The notes: a model not told the origin generated them from the sequence alone. Positions 16,708-25,864 are shown, numbered from the stretch's first letter. The stretch is 64,000 nucleotides of DNA from Bacteroidota bacterium (GCA_023412765.1 JAEZBX010000064.1:1-64000), one strand, 5' to 3'. Translations and numbers: made by a program.

Positions 16708-17352
16708 TCAATCAGCGTCAGGCTCGAGCAACGCCACATACTCCTCAATCGTCGTCATGATATTGCTACGAATGATGGGGTCGGTGAGCCATTTTGGAAT
16801 TCCAATGGGCTTGGACAATATCCTGTACGTTGCCTTGGTTCGATACGGTCCGATTTGTTCAAGGGTCCAGCTGCCGGAAAGTTGCATTCGCGTAACACCT
16901 TTTCGGACCGGAGCAATCGAAGGCATATCTTTGGATTGAAATGTGAGGAAAACTGATTTCCCCGGAATCACCTCTTCAATCTTATATTCCAGAAAATGAT
17001 CCTGGTCGCTTACGGGCCAGGGTATGTCGTGATAGGAATACTCCAGCCATCTGGTTGTATCGGTTTGCGGGTAAACCTTGAACTCACTAACATGCTTTTG
17101 CCAAACTTGAATTTTGCTCTCGTCCTGAATCAGGTTGAGTCCTGCAAACATGTTGTTGTTGAAAAAGAATTCGCCCTTTACTTCGCGGGCTTCGAAAGGT
17201 GGATCGGAATTTGGAAAAATGATCCAGCGCTCAAAAACGGAAATGGAACCATCCTTTTTCACAAGCACAAATCCTTCTTTATCCTGGCTGGATGAAAAAT
17301 TGATACCTGTAAGATAGATTACAGCAACGAAGGCTAATTTGATTAATCCCAT
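16708..17352 (-). CDS. START-domain (SRPBCC fold) secreted protein
   Basis: A 214-residue protein with a signal peptide of about 22 residues (cleavage near NFSSSQ). The mature part matches the bacterial START family: the conserved DIPWPVSDQDHFLEYKIEE segment, VFLTFQS, then a GSWTLEQIGPYRTKATYRI strand pair, and a C-terminal helix (SNIMTTIEEYVALLE). START domains have a hydrophobic cavity for lipids or other apolar ligands. The signal peptide places this one in the periplasm. It sits between inverted repeats and the DHS-like gene, which it diverges from. Ligand unknown. Confidence 0.82.
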   Translation of the reverse strand: MGLIKLAFVAVIYLTGINFSSSQDKEGFVLVKKDGSISVFERWIIFPNSDPPFEAREVKGEFFFNNNMFAGLNLIQDESKIQVWQKHVSEFKVYPQTDTTRWLEYSYHDIPWPVSDQDHFLEYKIEEVIPGKSVFLTFQSKDMPSIAPVRKGVTRMQLSGSWTLEQIGPYRTKATYRILSKPIGIPKWLTDPIIRSNIMTTIEEYVALLEPDAD

Positions 17353-17453
17353 TTACACCGGTCCGGTTCCTAGTATTTAAAATTAACCCATAAAGGTCAT
17401 CCTTTTTATTTAATTTCGCCCGAAACACAACATTCACTACAATTAGCAGGATC

Positions 17454-18431
17454 ATGAGCCAAAACAGCCCTATTTCCAACTTTATTGAGAAACATTATTT
17501 GCATTTCAACGCGGCAGCCCTCGTAGACGCCGCTAAAGCGTATAAAGTACATATTGCGGACGGAAAGAAAATGATGGTTACCCTTGCAGGAGCTATGAGC
17601 ACAGGCGAATTAGGCAAGAGCTTCGCTGAAATGGTTCGCCAGAATAAAGTGCATATTATTTCGTGCACCGGCGCGAATCTGGAAGAAGATATAATGAATC
17701 TTGTTGCACATTCTCACTATAAAAGAATACCAAACTATCGAGATCTTACTCCGGAGCAGGAATGGGATTTGCTGCAAAACCACCTGAACCGGGTAACTGA
17801 TACTTGCATTCCAGAAGAAGAAGCATTTCGAAAGTTGCAGTCTCATCTATACGATATTTGGAAGTCAGCGGAGGACAAAGGCGAGCGATTATTTCCGCAT
17901 GAGTTTATGTTCCGCCTGTTGAACAGCGGCGTTTTGAAAGATGATTATGAGATCGATCCCAAGGATTCGTGGATGATCGCTGCTGCCGAAAAAAATCTGC
18001 CCATGGTTGTTCCGGGATGGGAGGATTCTACGATGGGGAACATTTTTGCGTCCTATGTTTTTACGGGCGAGTTGAAGGCATCGACGATGAAAAGTGGTAT
18101 TGAATACATGACCTATCTTGCAGACTGGTACATCAAGAACTCCGGTAGCGAGGGCATCGGATTTTTCCAAATAGGAGGAGGAATAGCTGGAGATTTTCCG
18201 ATCTGCGTTGTGCCAATGCTACACCAGGATCTGCAAAAAGATAACGTTCCGTTCTGGAGTTACTTTTGTCAAATCAGCGATTCTACCACCAGCTATGGAT
18301 CGTACTCGGGTGCTGTTCCTAATGAAAAAATTACCTGGGGTAAATTAAGTATTGAAACACCGAAGTTCATTATAGAAAGTGATGCGACAATAGTCGCACC
18401 GTTGGTGTTTGCATATGTGTTGGGATGGTAG
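17454..18431 (+). CDS. deoxyhypusine synthase-like enzyme, probable polyamine enzyme
   Basis: A 325-residue Rossmann-fold protein of the deoxyhypusine synthase family. Recognisable parts are VTLAGAMSTGELGKSFAEM (about 41-59), IISCTGANLEED (NAD-binding strand and loop), QIGGGIAGDFP and ITWGK near the C terminus. Lys297 in ITWGK matches the catalytic Lys329 of human DHS. The human KHH motif (His288) after GGG is replaced by GDF, and Asn292 is not conserved, so the spermidine-binding side differs. Bacteria lack eIF5A, and some DHS relatives make homospermidine, so a polyamine aminobutyl/aminopropyl transfer is the plausible role. The nearby arginine decarboxylase and ureohydrolase support this. 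The precise product is unknown. Confidence 0.85.
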   Translation: MSQNSPISNFIEKHYLHFNAAALVDAAKAYKVHIADGKKMMVTLAGAMSTGELGKSFAEMVRQNKVHIISCTGANLEEDIMNLVAHSHYKRIPNYRDLTPEQEWDLLQNHLNRVTDTCIPEEEAFRKLQSHLYDIWKSAEDKGERLFPHEFMFRLLNSGVLKDDYEIDPKDSWMIAAAEKNLPMVVPGWEDSTMGNIFASYVFTGELKASTMKSGIEYMTYLADWYIKNSGSEGIGFFQIGGGIAGDFPICVVPMLHQDLQKDNVPFWSYFCQISDSTTSYGSYSGAVPNEKITWGKLSIETPKFIIESDATIVAPLVFAYVLGW

Positions 18432-18538
18432 TCATTTCGCTTGACGCATTTGTATTTCGTTTGTTCCACTATGATCTTGGGCCAGGGAAAAGCGCAACCT
18501 TTATCTCGCCAGGTACTTAATATTTCTCATACGTCTGC

Positions 18539-20326
18539 ATGAATCTTGATTTAGTACTGCGTTCAAAAATAGAAGAAGCTGTTTTATCATTATTTGGACA
18601 GGCTCACGGAGCCATACAACTTCAGCCAACCAACCAGGAATTTGAAGGATCTCACACTGTTGTCTGTTTTCCACTGACAAAATTATCGAGGAAAGGTCCT
18701 GAGGAAACTGCACGGTTATTAGGCGAGCATCTCCTCAAGGACTCTCAACTCATCAGCAAATACAATGTCGTGAAGGGTTTTCTGAACCTGGTAATTCACG
18801 ACAGTGTTTGGCTCGATGTTTTTGCTTCAATTTATACCAACAAGCAATTTGGCCAACTGCCTGATAATGGCATGGAGATGATGGTTGAGTATTCGTCACC
18901 GAATACTAATAAACCTTTACACCTCGGTCACCTTCGAAATAATTTTTTGGGATACAGTGTCGCTGAGATATTGAAAGCAAACGGTTACACAGTTCACAAG
19001 GTGCAGATCATCAACGACCGGGGTATACACATTTGTAAGTCGATGGCTGCGTGGAAGCTCTTTGGGAATGGTGAAACACCGGAGACCAGCGGCATGAAAG
19101 GAGATCATCTTGTTGGCAAATACTATGTAGCATTCGACAAAGCTTACAAAGAACAAATCGCTAATCTCGTTAGCAAGGGATTGTCGCAGGAACAAGCTGA
19201 GAAGGAAGCGCCAATCATGCAATTGGCAGTCGACTTGTTGAAAAAGTGGGAGAGCCATGATTCTGAAACATATCAGCTATGGCAAACGATGAACAGCTGG
19301 GTATACGATGGGTTCAACGCAACGTATAAGCGCATGGGCGTCGACTTTGATAAACTATACTATGAGTCGGAGACATACTTGTTGGGTAAGGAGGAAGTGC
19401 TTAAGGGTGTTGAGAACGGTGTCTTCTTTAAGAAGGAAGATGGATCTGTTTGGGTGGACCTTACAAATGACGGCCTCGATCAAAAGGTATTGTTGCGCGC
19501 TGACGGTACATCAGTTTACATGACACAGGATATCGGTACCGCTATTCTTCGCTTTCGTGATTTTCCAAAAATTACAGGACAAATTTACACCGTTGGAAAC
19601 GAGCAGGAATATCATTTTAAAGTGTTGTTCCTCATCCTTGGCAAACTCGGATATGAATGGGCCAGGAAGTGTTATCATTTGTCATACGGCATGGTTGACC
19701 TGCCCAGCGGAAAAATGAAGTCACGCGAAGGTACGGTTGTTGACGCTGACGATCTCATAAGCGAGATGGTTGACAAAGCCGAGAAACAAACGCGTGAACT
19801 TGGTAAACTCGAGGGTGTTAGTGAGGAAGACGCGCAAAAGTTGTTCGAAACTATTGGGTTGGGCGCCCTGAAGTTTTTCCTTTTAAAAGTCGATCCGAAA
19901 AAAAGGATGCTGTTCGATCCCAATGAGTCGATACAGTTGCAGGGATTCACAGGGCCATTTATTCAGTATACCCATGCACGCATTAAAGCAATTATCCGGA
20001 AAGCTGACAGTGTTGGAGTCGAGACCAGTAAAGAGGACTTTAAGCTTGTGCGCGAGTTGGAACCGGCTGAACGGGACGTTCTGGGGCAACTGAGTCTTTT
20101 TGAAGCCAGGATCCGCGATGCAGCCAAAGAATACTCTCCGTCTGTTATCGCGAATTATGCATTTGATGTAGCCAAACAATACAATCAATTCTACCAGAGT
20201 ATTCCGATTTTCAATGAAGAAGATCCAGCCAAACTTAAATTCAGGATTGCGTTATCAGAGACTGTTGCAGTGGTATTGAAGAAATCCATGCGGTTGCTGG
20301 GAATTTCTGTTCCGGAAAAAATGTAG
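18539..20326 (+). CDS. argS: arginyl-tRNA synthetase
   Basis: A 595-residue class I synthetase of standard length that charges tRNA-Arg. The N-terminal Add1 domain is followed by VEYSSPNTNKPLHLGHLRN, with the HIGH-type motif HLGH at 128-131. The KMSKS-type loop reads KMKSREG. The Y-T-H-A-R-I segment of the anticodon-binding DALR domain comes near residue 480. The start is the ATG at 18539. Its neighbours are not functionally linked, apart from the arginine theme of the preceding polyamine genes, which may be coincidence. Confidence 0.96.
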   Translation: MNLDLVLRSKIEEAVLSLFGQAHGAIQLQPTNQEFEGSHTVVCFPLTKLSRKGPEETARLLGEHLLKDSQLISKYNVVKGFLNLVIHDSVWLDVFASIYTNKQFGQLPDNGMEMMVEYSSPNTNKPLHLGHLRNNFLGYSVAEILKANGYTVHKVQIINDRGIHICKSMAAWKLFGNGETPETSGMKGDHLVGKYYVAFDKAYKEQIANLVSKGLSQEQAEKEAPIMQLAVDLLKKWESHDSETYQLWQTMNSWVYDGFNATYKRMGVDFDKLYYESETYLLGKEEVLKGVENGVFFKKEDGSVWVDLTNDGLDQKVLLRADGTSVYMTQDIGTAILRFRDFPKITGQIYTVGNEQEYHFKVLFLILGKLGYEWARKCYHLSYGMVDLPSGKMKSREGTVVDADDLISEMVDKAEKQTRELGKLEGVSEEDAQKLFETIGLGALKFFLLKVDPKKRMLFDPNESIQLQGFTGPFIQYTHARIKAIIRKADSVGVETSKEDFKLVRELEPAERDVLGQLSLFEARIRDAAKEYSPSVIANYAFDVAKQYNQFYQSIPIFNEEDPAKLKFRIALSETVAVVLKKSMRLLGISVPEKM

Positions 20327-20415
20327 CCAGAACCGCCAGAATAAATTTACTATAGTTAACCTCAATTTTTCATAACTTTTCGACCACGCCGGCAGTTACA
20401 TTAACGTAGATCCCA

Positions 20416-20443
20416 ACCTCAAACCTCAAACTTCAAACTTAAC
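20416..20443. repeat. heptamers ACCTCAA, ACCTCAA, ACTTCAA, ACTTAAC
   Basis: Four heptamers end directly before the ATG of the first glutathione peroxidase. They are the reverse complement of the GGTTTGA/AGTTTAA family found at 63031-63079. Confidence 0.55.
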
Positions 20444-20445
20444 CC

Positions 20446-20946
20446 ATGAAACTTCTTCTTATTGCCCTTTTAACCTTCGTTAGTCCCATGACAAGCATTT
20501 ATGATTTTAAGATGAATTCGCTTGAAGGCGAGCAAATCGATTTTTCCAAATACAAAGGAAAAACGCTGCTGATTGTAAATGTTGCTTCCAAATGCGGTTT
20601 TACACCACAGTATGCCGACCTTCAGAAGTTGCAAGAGCAATACGGTGATAAGGTAGTGGTGTTGGGTTTTCCCGCTAACAATTTCGGCGCACAAGAGCCG
20701 GGTACGAGCATCCAGATTGCCGAATTCTGCGAAAAGAACTATGGAGTAACTTTTCAGATGTTTGAAAAAATTTCAGTGAAAGGTGATGATCAACATCCTT
20801 TGTATCAGTTTTTGAAAGAAAAAACAGGGGAGGAGCCGAGCTGGAATTTCTGCAAGTATCTTGTCAAGCCCGATGGCAGCATAAAATTTTATCCCTCGAA
20901 AGTAAAGCCACTTGATAAGGAAATCGTCCAGGAGTTGGGCGTTTAG
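20446..20946 (+). CDS. glutathione peroxidase family protein, exported
   Basis: A 166-residue thiol peroxidase with a hydrophobic N-terminal signal (about 1-16). ASKCGFTPQY carries the peroxidatic Cys50, and SWNF gives Trp133 and Asn134 of the usual tetrad. Cys95 (EFCEKNYGVTF) sits where thioredoxin-dependent members have the resolving Cys. The tetrad Gln of FPxNQF is replaced by Asn79 (FPANNF). It reduces peroxides, probably with thioredoxin-like partners in the periplasm. A cytosolic paralogue begins 2 bp after its stop codon, so the two are co-transcribed. Confidence 0.92.
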   Translation: MKLLLIALLTFVSPMTSIYDFKMNSLEGEQIDFSKYKGKTLLIVNVASKCGFTPQYADLQKLQEQYGDKVVVLGFPANNFGAQEPGTSIQIAEFCEKNYGVTFQMFEKISVKGDDQHPLYQFLKEKTGEEPSWNFCKYLVKPDGSIKFYPSKVKPLDKEIVQELGV

Positions 20947-20948
20947 TC

Positions 20949-21470
20949 ATGGGATTTTTTGCGTCGCTATTTGCTAACCTTTCTGGTAAAAAGCATGTGG
21001 GAGGCGCGATTTACGATTTCACCATAAAGGATATTCATGGTGAGGATGTTAACTTCGGGCAATTCAAAGGGAAAAAGCTTCTCATTGTCAATACAGCATC
21101 CAAGTGCGGTTTCACTCCTCAATATGCTGACCTTGAAAAACTCCACCGCGAATATGCGTCTAGTGTTATCGTGCTGGGATTTCCTGCCAATAATTTCTTG
21201 TGGCAGGAGCCGGCTTCTGAAAATGACATTCTAAACTTTTGTAAAACAAACTACGACGTCACATTTAAGATGTTCTCCAAAATTTCCGTGAAAGGAAGAT
21301 CGAAGCATCCTCTTTATCGTTGGTTGAAATCGAAAACCGGTAAAAGTCCTTCATGGAACTTCTGCAAATATCTCGTATACGAAGATGGTAAAACTGTAAA
21401 GTATTTCGGTTCAAAAGTGAATCCACTCGATCCGAAGATCATCAACGAGGTCGTGAAAGTTCAATTCTGA
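20949..21470 (+). CDS. glutathione peroxidase family protein, second copy
   Basis: A 173-residue paralogue of the preceding protein. It keeps Cys53 in ASKCGFTPQY, Cys98 in NFCKTNYDVTF, and Trp136-Asn137 in SWNF, and it again has Asn82 in FPANNF where Gln is usual. The N terminus (MGFFASLFANLSGKKH) is only weakly hydrophobic with no clear cleavage site, so it may be cytosolic or loosely membrane-associated. The 2-bp spacing to the upstream copy and 4-bp spacing to the next gene indicate one transcript. The arrangement suggests a tandem duplication followed by division of compartments. Confidence 0.92.
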   Translation: MGFFASLFANLSGKKHVGGAIYDFTIKDIHGEDVNFGQFKGKKLLIVNTASKCGFTPQYADLEKLHREYASSVIVLGFPANNFLWQEPASENDILNFCKTNYDVTFKMFSKISVKGRSKHPLYRWLKSKTGKSPSWNFCKYLVYEDGKTVKYFGSKVNPLDPKIINEVVKVQF

Positions 21471-21474
21471 ACCC

Positions 21475-21933
21475 ATGCTTACTTCCAGGGAACTTAAGAA
21501 CGCATTGATAATAAAATGCCGCGAGTATGTCGACTTGCGGATTGCAACAGCCCAGCAAGCTAAAGATGATGCTCAAGCTGCCGCGAATGAGGAAAGCAAA
21601 AGCAGTGTTGGTGATAAATATGAAACCACACGCTCCATGATGCACATCGAAGGAGAAAAGGCGGCGCATCAACTCGCGGAGGCACTGAAGCTGAAGACCA
21701 CGCTCGATCAATTATCAGAGGCGCAAAGCACAAAAGTTATTGCAGGTAGTCTTGTAATCACCGACGTAAAGAAGATTTTTATAAGCATCGGCGTAGGTAA
21801 AATATCTCTCGACGGCGAAGAAATTCTGGTGGTTGCACCAACGTCACCGCTGGGTAAAGCATTTATGGGCCGGTCCGCAAACGAGCGCGTTATCTTTAAT
21901 GATCAGTCAATGCTCATTCTTGAAGTTGCCTGA
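21475..21933 (+). CDS. GreA/GreB C-terminal-like protein
   Basis: A 152-residue cytosolic protein. The N-terminal part (1-85) is a charged, Ala/Gln-rich helical segment that could form a coiled coil. The C-terminal part (about 95-150) resembles the FKBP-like domain of GreA/GreB: VAPTSPLGKAFMGRSANE matches the GreA SPLGKALLGK signature, and it ends in a short strand (QSMLILEV). GreA-type proteins bind the RNA polymerase secondary channel. The catalytic acidic tip (D-E at the coiled-coil turn) is not obvious here, so it may be a non-cleaving relative. It starts 4 bp after the second peroxidase. Confidence 0.6.
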   Translation: MLTSRELKNALIIKCREYVDLRIATAQQAKDDAQAAANEESKSSVGDKYETTRSMMHIEGEKAAHQLAEALKLKTTLDQLSEAQSTKVIAGSLVITDVKKIFISIGVGKISLDGEEILVVAPTSPLGKAFMGRSANERVIFNDQSMLILEVA

Positions 21934-21972
21934 TATAAAATTCTCCCCGTATCTTTCAGATATTTTTTAATA

Positions 21973-22878
21973 ATGGACTTGAAAATCTGGTTGCATGCGT
22001 TCCGTCTCCGTACCCTCCCTTTGGCGATCTCCTGTATAGCCATGGGTGGCTTTCTCGCTGTTGCCGACCAGGCTTTTCAATGGGACATATTCTTGCTGTG
22101 TATTCTAACTACCATTTTCCTGCAAATACTTTCGAATCTTGCCAACGACTATGGTGACTCAATTCATGGAGCTGACAGTGCTGATCGTCAGGGTCCCAAA
22201 CGTGCTGTACAAAGTGGAAGGATCTCATCTGCGCAAATGAAAACGGCAGTCATCATTTTTGTAGTGTTATGCCTGATCAGCGGAACAACGCTGCTCATCG
22301 TTTCATTCGGGATAAACTGGCAGGCGATGCTTTTCTTTTTTTGTCTGGGTTTGTTAAGTATTGCAGCCGCGATCGCGTATACTGTAGGACGAAAGCCATA
22401 TGGGTATGCTGGTCTCGGTGACCTTTCGGTTTTAATTTTCTTCGGATTGGTAGGAGTGCTGGGATCGTACTACCTTTTTGCACAACGAATTTCCTGGCAT
22501 CAAATCCTTCCGGCACTTAGCTGCGGTTTCTTTTCGATTTGTGTTTTGAATGTTAATAACATCCGCGACATCGAATCAGACCGCCGTGCTGGTAAGTTTT
22601 CAATCCCGGTTAGAATTGGCCGCGATAAAGCCATCAAGTATCATTGGTTTCTTCTACTTACAGGAATTTTTTCAGCAATCGTTTATAGCGCATTGACAGC
22701 GACGTCATGGTGGCAGTGGCTTTTCTTACTTAGCTTGCCGCTGTTCCTGAGAAATGGATTGGCCGTTGCTAATAAGCCCTCGGAGCAGCTGGATCCATAT
22801 CTAAAGCAAATGGCGCTTTCCACCCTGGTATTCGTGGTACTGTTTGGTGTTGGATTAATTTTATCAACGAAAATTTAA
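21973..22878 (+). CDS. menA: 1,4-dihydroxy-2-naphthoate polyprenyltransferase
   Basis: A 301-residue UbiA-superfamily prenyltransferase with about eight to nine membrane helices. The first prenyl-diphosphate motif is NDYGDSIHGAD (about 56-66), and the second acidic motif is NNIRDIESDRRAGK (about 195-208). The PKRAVQSGRIS segment is typical of MenA. It attaches the polyprenyl chain to 1,4-dihydroxy-2-naphthoate in menaquinone synthesis at the inner membrane, consistent with a menaquinone-based Bacteroidota respiratory chain such as the NDH-2 at 59331. No other men genes are in the window. Confidence 0.92.
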   Translation: MDLKIWLHAFRLRTLPLAISCIAMGGFLAVADQAFQWDIFLLCILTTIFLQILSNLANDYGDSIHGADSADRQGPKRAVQSGRISSAQMKTAVIIFVVLCLISGTTLLIVSFGINWQAMLFFFCLGLLSIAAAIAYTVGRKPYGYAGLGDLSVLIFFGLVGVLGSYYLFAQRISWHQILPALSCGFFSICVLNVNNIRDIESDRRAGKFSIPVRIGRDKAIKYHWFLLLTGIFSAIVYSALTATSWWQWLFLLSLPLFLRNGLAVANKPSEQLDPYLKQMALSTLVFVVLFGVGLILSTKI

Positions 22879-22963
22879 ACTTATCGGCCTTCAGCGGTGT
22901 CTATTGATGCAGAGGGGTTGATAATTTGCCCAATATTTTTCCGTTTTAAGAAGAAATGCAGGT

Positions 22964-23593
22964 ATGAAAAAGATAATAATTGCGCTGGTCGCAAGTTCAA
23001 TAATACTTTATAGTTGTCAGAGTGAGCCGGATAGTTTGAAGCTGTACGATGAACTGGTTGTCTCCACAAATTATGATGTAGAGGCTCCATTTGGCAGCTA
23101 TGTTACGTACGCAATTCCTACAGATACCATCGGATTTGTTTCCGACAGAAATCCGAACGACACCATACTCGTCTCGACTTCAAATAATGGCCACTATCCC
23201 AGGCGAGTCTTGCAACAAATCATGCAAAATCTAAATGACAGGTCTTACACAAGGGTCGACCGTAACCAAAATCCCGACCTGGCTGTAAATGTTTACATCG
23301 TTAACGACCTGAACCTGTTCCAGCAAGTGGTGTATCCAAACTATTATTATCCTTACTACTATGGTTATGGGTCGTATTACTCTTACCCATACATCAGTAC
23401 TTACGCCTATAACACAGGAGCACTCGTAATTGAATTAGTAGATCTGAAAGATGTACGACCGGGCAATCAGGTGAAGGTGGTTTGGAATGCATACATGGGT
23501 GACGTCTATAGTACAATCAATCTGGCGGATCAATCTGTCAACGCCATTGATCAGGCCTTTCTTCAATCAAATTACCTTGGAAATGAAAACTAA
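22964..23593 (+). CDS. DUF4136 lipoprotein
   Basis: A 209-residue lipoprotein: signal with lipobox SIILYSC (Cys18). The mature part fits DUF4136: a conserved YDVEAPFGSYVTYAIP start, a helix LQQIMQNLNDRSYTRV, DLAVNVYIVNDLN, a Tyr/Pro-rich loop (about 125-150), and the closing strands ALVIELVDLK and VVWNAYMGDVYS. Members are small envelope proteins of unknown function. The downstream beta-barrel gene overlaps it by 11 bp, so translation of the two is probably coupled and they may act together in the envelope. Confidence 0.8.
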   Translation: MKKIIIALVASSIILYSCQSEPDSLKLYDELVVSTNYDVEAPFGSYVTYAIPTDTIGFVSDRNPNDTILVSTSNNGHYPRRVLQQIMQNLNDRSYTRVDRNQNPDLAVNVYIVNDLNLFQQVVYPNYYYPYYYGYGSYYSYPYISTYAYNTGALVIELVDLKDVRPGNQVKVVWNAYMGDVYSTINLADQSVNAIDQAFLQSNYLGNEN

Positions 23594-24197
23594 GCATATA
23601 CTGATCCTGCTGCTGTTGTTGCCAGTGGTCGCAGCGGCGCAGGAAAATTACTTTTTTGTAGCCTGGAATGGCACCCTTCCATTGTCGAGTACTGAGTTTA
23701 TTGAAAATGGCAGCGGGAGGGGAGCTAAGGTAGGTTTCAGGAAGTTTGTTGGTATGGAGAGAAGGTTTTCAGTTGGAGCGGATTTCAATTGGGCTCAATA
23801 CGATGAATATAAACCTCGGCAAACGTTTGTTAACGAAAGCGGCGCTATCACTACCGACTACTTCAACTACATTTATCAATACGGGCTTACCGTTAGCGGA
23901 CAATATTATTTTCCACTGGGAGAAAAGGAGAGGTTCTTTCCTTATGTGGGTCTAGGCCTGGGTGCAAACCGTAACGAATACAATGTCTATTATAACATAT
24001 ACACCGACACCGACAGGGTATTTGGATTTTTGGCGCGGCCCGAGGCGGGTATAATCGTAAGAGTGGGCGAGCGAAGAAGAACCGGTATTATGGCCGCTGT
24101 TCACTACGATTATTCCACGAACAAAAGCGATCAGTTTGATTACGACAATTTTTCTTCTGTCGGAGTACAATTGGGCATTGTGTTGCTCCAATGGTGA
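23583..24197 (+). CDS. outer-membrane beta-barrel protein, 204 aa
   Basis: It starts at the ATG 23583 with a signal peptide (MKTKHILILLLLLPVVAAAQ), overlapping the DUF4136 gene by 11 bp. The mature protein is small, with alternating amphipathic strands (YFFVAWNGTLPLSS, VGADFNWAQYDEY, YGLTVSGQYYFPLGEKERFFPYVGLGLGA is split over several strands) and ends in a strand with a terminal Trp (VGVQLGIVLLQW), like OmpX/OmpW-size 8-strand barrels. Cargo or role unknown; coupling to the DUF4136 lipoprotein suggests a two-protein envelope unit. Confidence 0.75.
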   Translation: MKTKHILILLLLLPVVAAAQENYFFVAWNGTLPLSSTEFIENGSGRGAKVGFRKFVGMERRFSVGADFNWAQYDEYKPRQTFVNESGAITTDYFNYIYQYGLTVSGQYYFPLGEKERFFPYVGLGLGANRNEYNVYYNIYTDTDRVFGFLARPEAGIIVRVGERRRTGIMAAVHYDYSTNKSDQFDYDNFSSVGVQLGIVLLQW

Positions 24198-24265
24198 TGT
24201 AACTCGCTCATACTGAGACGTCAGATTTTTTTGCGACGAGGCCCTTCTGAGGCGACCGGTTCTGT

Positions 24266-24273
24266 TATCTTTG
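24266..24273 (+). promoter_or_regulatory. candidate -7 element TATCTTTG of guaA
   Basis: An exact TAnnTTTG match only 5 nt before the guaA ATG. If used, the transcript would be leaderless or nearly so. No TTG stands at the expected upstream spacing. Confidence 0.3.
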
Positions 24274-24277
24274 CCGG

Positions 24278-25804
24278 ATGTTGCAACAGATACTTATACT
24301 GGATTTTGGTTCTCAGTACACTCAATTAATCGCTCGACGGGTAAGGGAGTTAAACGTCTATTGTGAAATTCACCCGTTTAACAAAGTTCCCGAGTTGACT
24401 TCAGACATTAAGGGAGTTATTTTGTCGGGCAGTCCCTGTTCGGTTCGGGACAATGGCGCGCCGAGCGTTGATATAAGCAAGTTTGAAAAAGTTCCTGTCC
24501 TTGGAGTTTGCTACGGCGCTCAGCTTATCGCCCAACAGCACGGAGGTGAAGTCCTCCCATCCCATTCGCGTGAGTATGGTCGCGCACGGCTTACGACTGT
24601 CGATCATCACAATGACTTGTTGAAAGAAATCTCCTTGGACACCCAGGTGTGGATGTCACATGCCGATACGATTGCAAGGATACCAGATGACTTTGAGGTA
24701 ATTGCCAGTACCCCATCCGTTGCAATTGCTGCGTATAAAGTGAAACAGAAGGATGTTTATGGAATTCAATTTCACCCGGAAGTAACTCATACAACTGAAG
24801 GAAAAAATCTGTTGCGCAATTTTGTATTGCATATTTGCGGATGCGCGCAGGACTGGACGCCTGATCAATTTGTGGAAACCACAATTACTGGCCTGAAAGA
24901 AAAGCTTGGCGATGACCAGGTAGTAATGGCATTGTCGGGGGGAGTAGATTCAACCGTTGCTGCCACACTGATTCACCGCGCTATTGGCAAAAATCTACAT
25001 TGCATTTTTGTAGACAATGGCTTGCTTCGGAAGAACGAATTTCAGCAAGTGCTCGACTCGTACCAACACATGGGCCTTAACATAAAAGGTGTCGACGCAA
25101 AAGAAAAATTTTACACTGCTCTGAGGGGTCTTACAGATCCTGAAGCCAAACGCAAAGCCATCGGTAAAACTTTTATTGATGTGTTCGATGAAGAGGCTCA
25201 TAGAATTAAAGATGTTAAATGGCTGGGACAGGGAACGATCTACCCGGATGTCATTGAATCTGTGTCAGTGAATGGCCCTTCCCAAACAATAAAATCTCAT
25301 CACAATGTTGGTGGACTTCCGGCTAAAATGAAGATGAAGGTGGTTGAGCCACTGAATACATTGTTTAAAGATGAAGTGAGGGTAATCGGAAAAACTTTAG
25401 AGATAGATTCCACAATCTTAGGCCGCCATCCTTTCCCCGGGCCGGGACTTGGCATTCGTATCCTGGGTGATATCACAGCAGAGAAGGTTCGCATTCTGCA
25501 AGAGGTGGATAACATTTTTATTTCCGGACTAAGAGAACATGGCCTGTATGATAAAGTATGGCAGGCTGGGGCAATGTTACTTCCCATTCAATCAGTGGGC
25601 GTTATGGGCGATGAACGAACCTACGAACGAGTTGTAAATCTCAGGGCAGTCACCAGTACAGATGGAATGACTGCTGATTGGGCTCACTTACCGTACGAAT
25701 TTTTGGCTGCAGTCTCCAGCGATATCATTAACAAAGTTAAGGGTGTTAATCGTGTAGTGTATGATATAAGCAGCAAGCCTCCCGCTACGATAGAATGGGA
25801 ATAA
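24278..25804 (+). CDS. guaA: GMP synthase (glutamine-hydrolysing)
   Basis: A 508-residue enzyme with both halves of GuaA. The N-terminal class I glutamine amidotransferase has the nucleophile Cys78 (GVCYGAQ) and the His/Glu pair in [10 protein letters not shown]. The ATP pyrophosphatase domain has the P-loop [10 protein letters not shown] (about 216-225), and the C-terminal dimerisation domain ends with the normal PPATIEWE. It converts XMP to GMP using glutamine and ATP. The guaB gene is not adjacent. A short inverted repeat (GTGTTT-T-AAACAC) follows the stop codon. Confidence 0.97.
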   Translation: MLQQILILDFGSQYTQLIARRVRELNVYCEIHPFNKVPELTSDIKGVILSGSPCSVRDNGAPSVDISKFEKVPVLGVCYGAQLIAQQHGGEVLPSHSREYGRARLTTVDHHNDLLKEISLDTQVWMSHADTIARIPDDFEVIASTPSVAIAAYKVKQKDVYGIQFHPEVTHTTEGKNLLRNFVLHICGCAQDWTPDQFVETTITGLKEKLGDDQVVMALSGGVDSTVAATLIHRAIGKNLHCIFVDNGLLRKNEFQQVLDSYQHMGLNIKGVDAKEKFYTALRGLTDPEAKRKAIGKTFIDVFDEEAHRIKDVKWLGQGTIYPDVIESVSVNGPSQTIKSHHNVGGLPAKMKMKVVEPLNTLFKDEVRVIGKTLEIDSTILGRHPFPGPGLGIRILGDITAEKVRILQEVDNIFISGLREHGLYDKVWQAGAMLLPIQSVGVMGDERTYERVVNLRAVTSTDGMTADWAHLPYEFLAAVSSDIINKVKGVNRVVYDISSKPPATIEWE

Positions 25805-25864
25805 CTTTTGCATATTTGAGGGTGTTTTAAACACTGACGTAAAATTCCTAACTTGACTCGCTCT

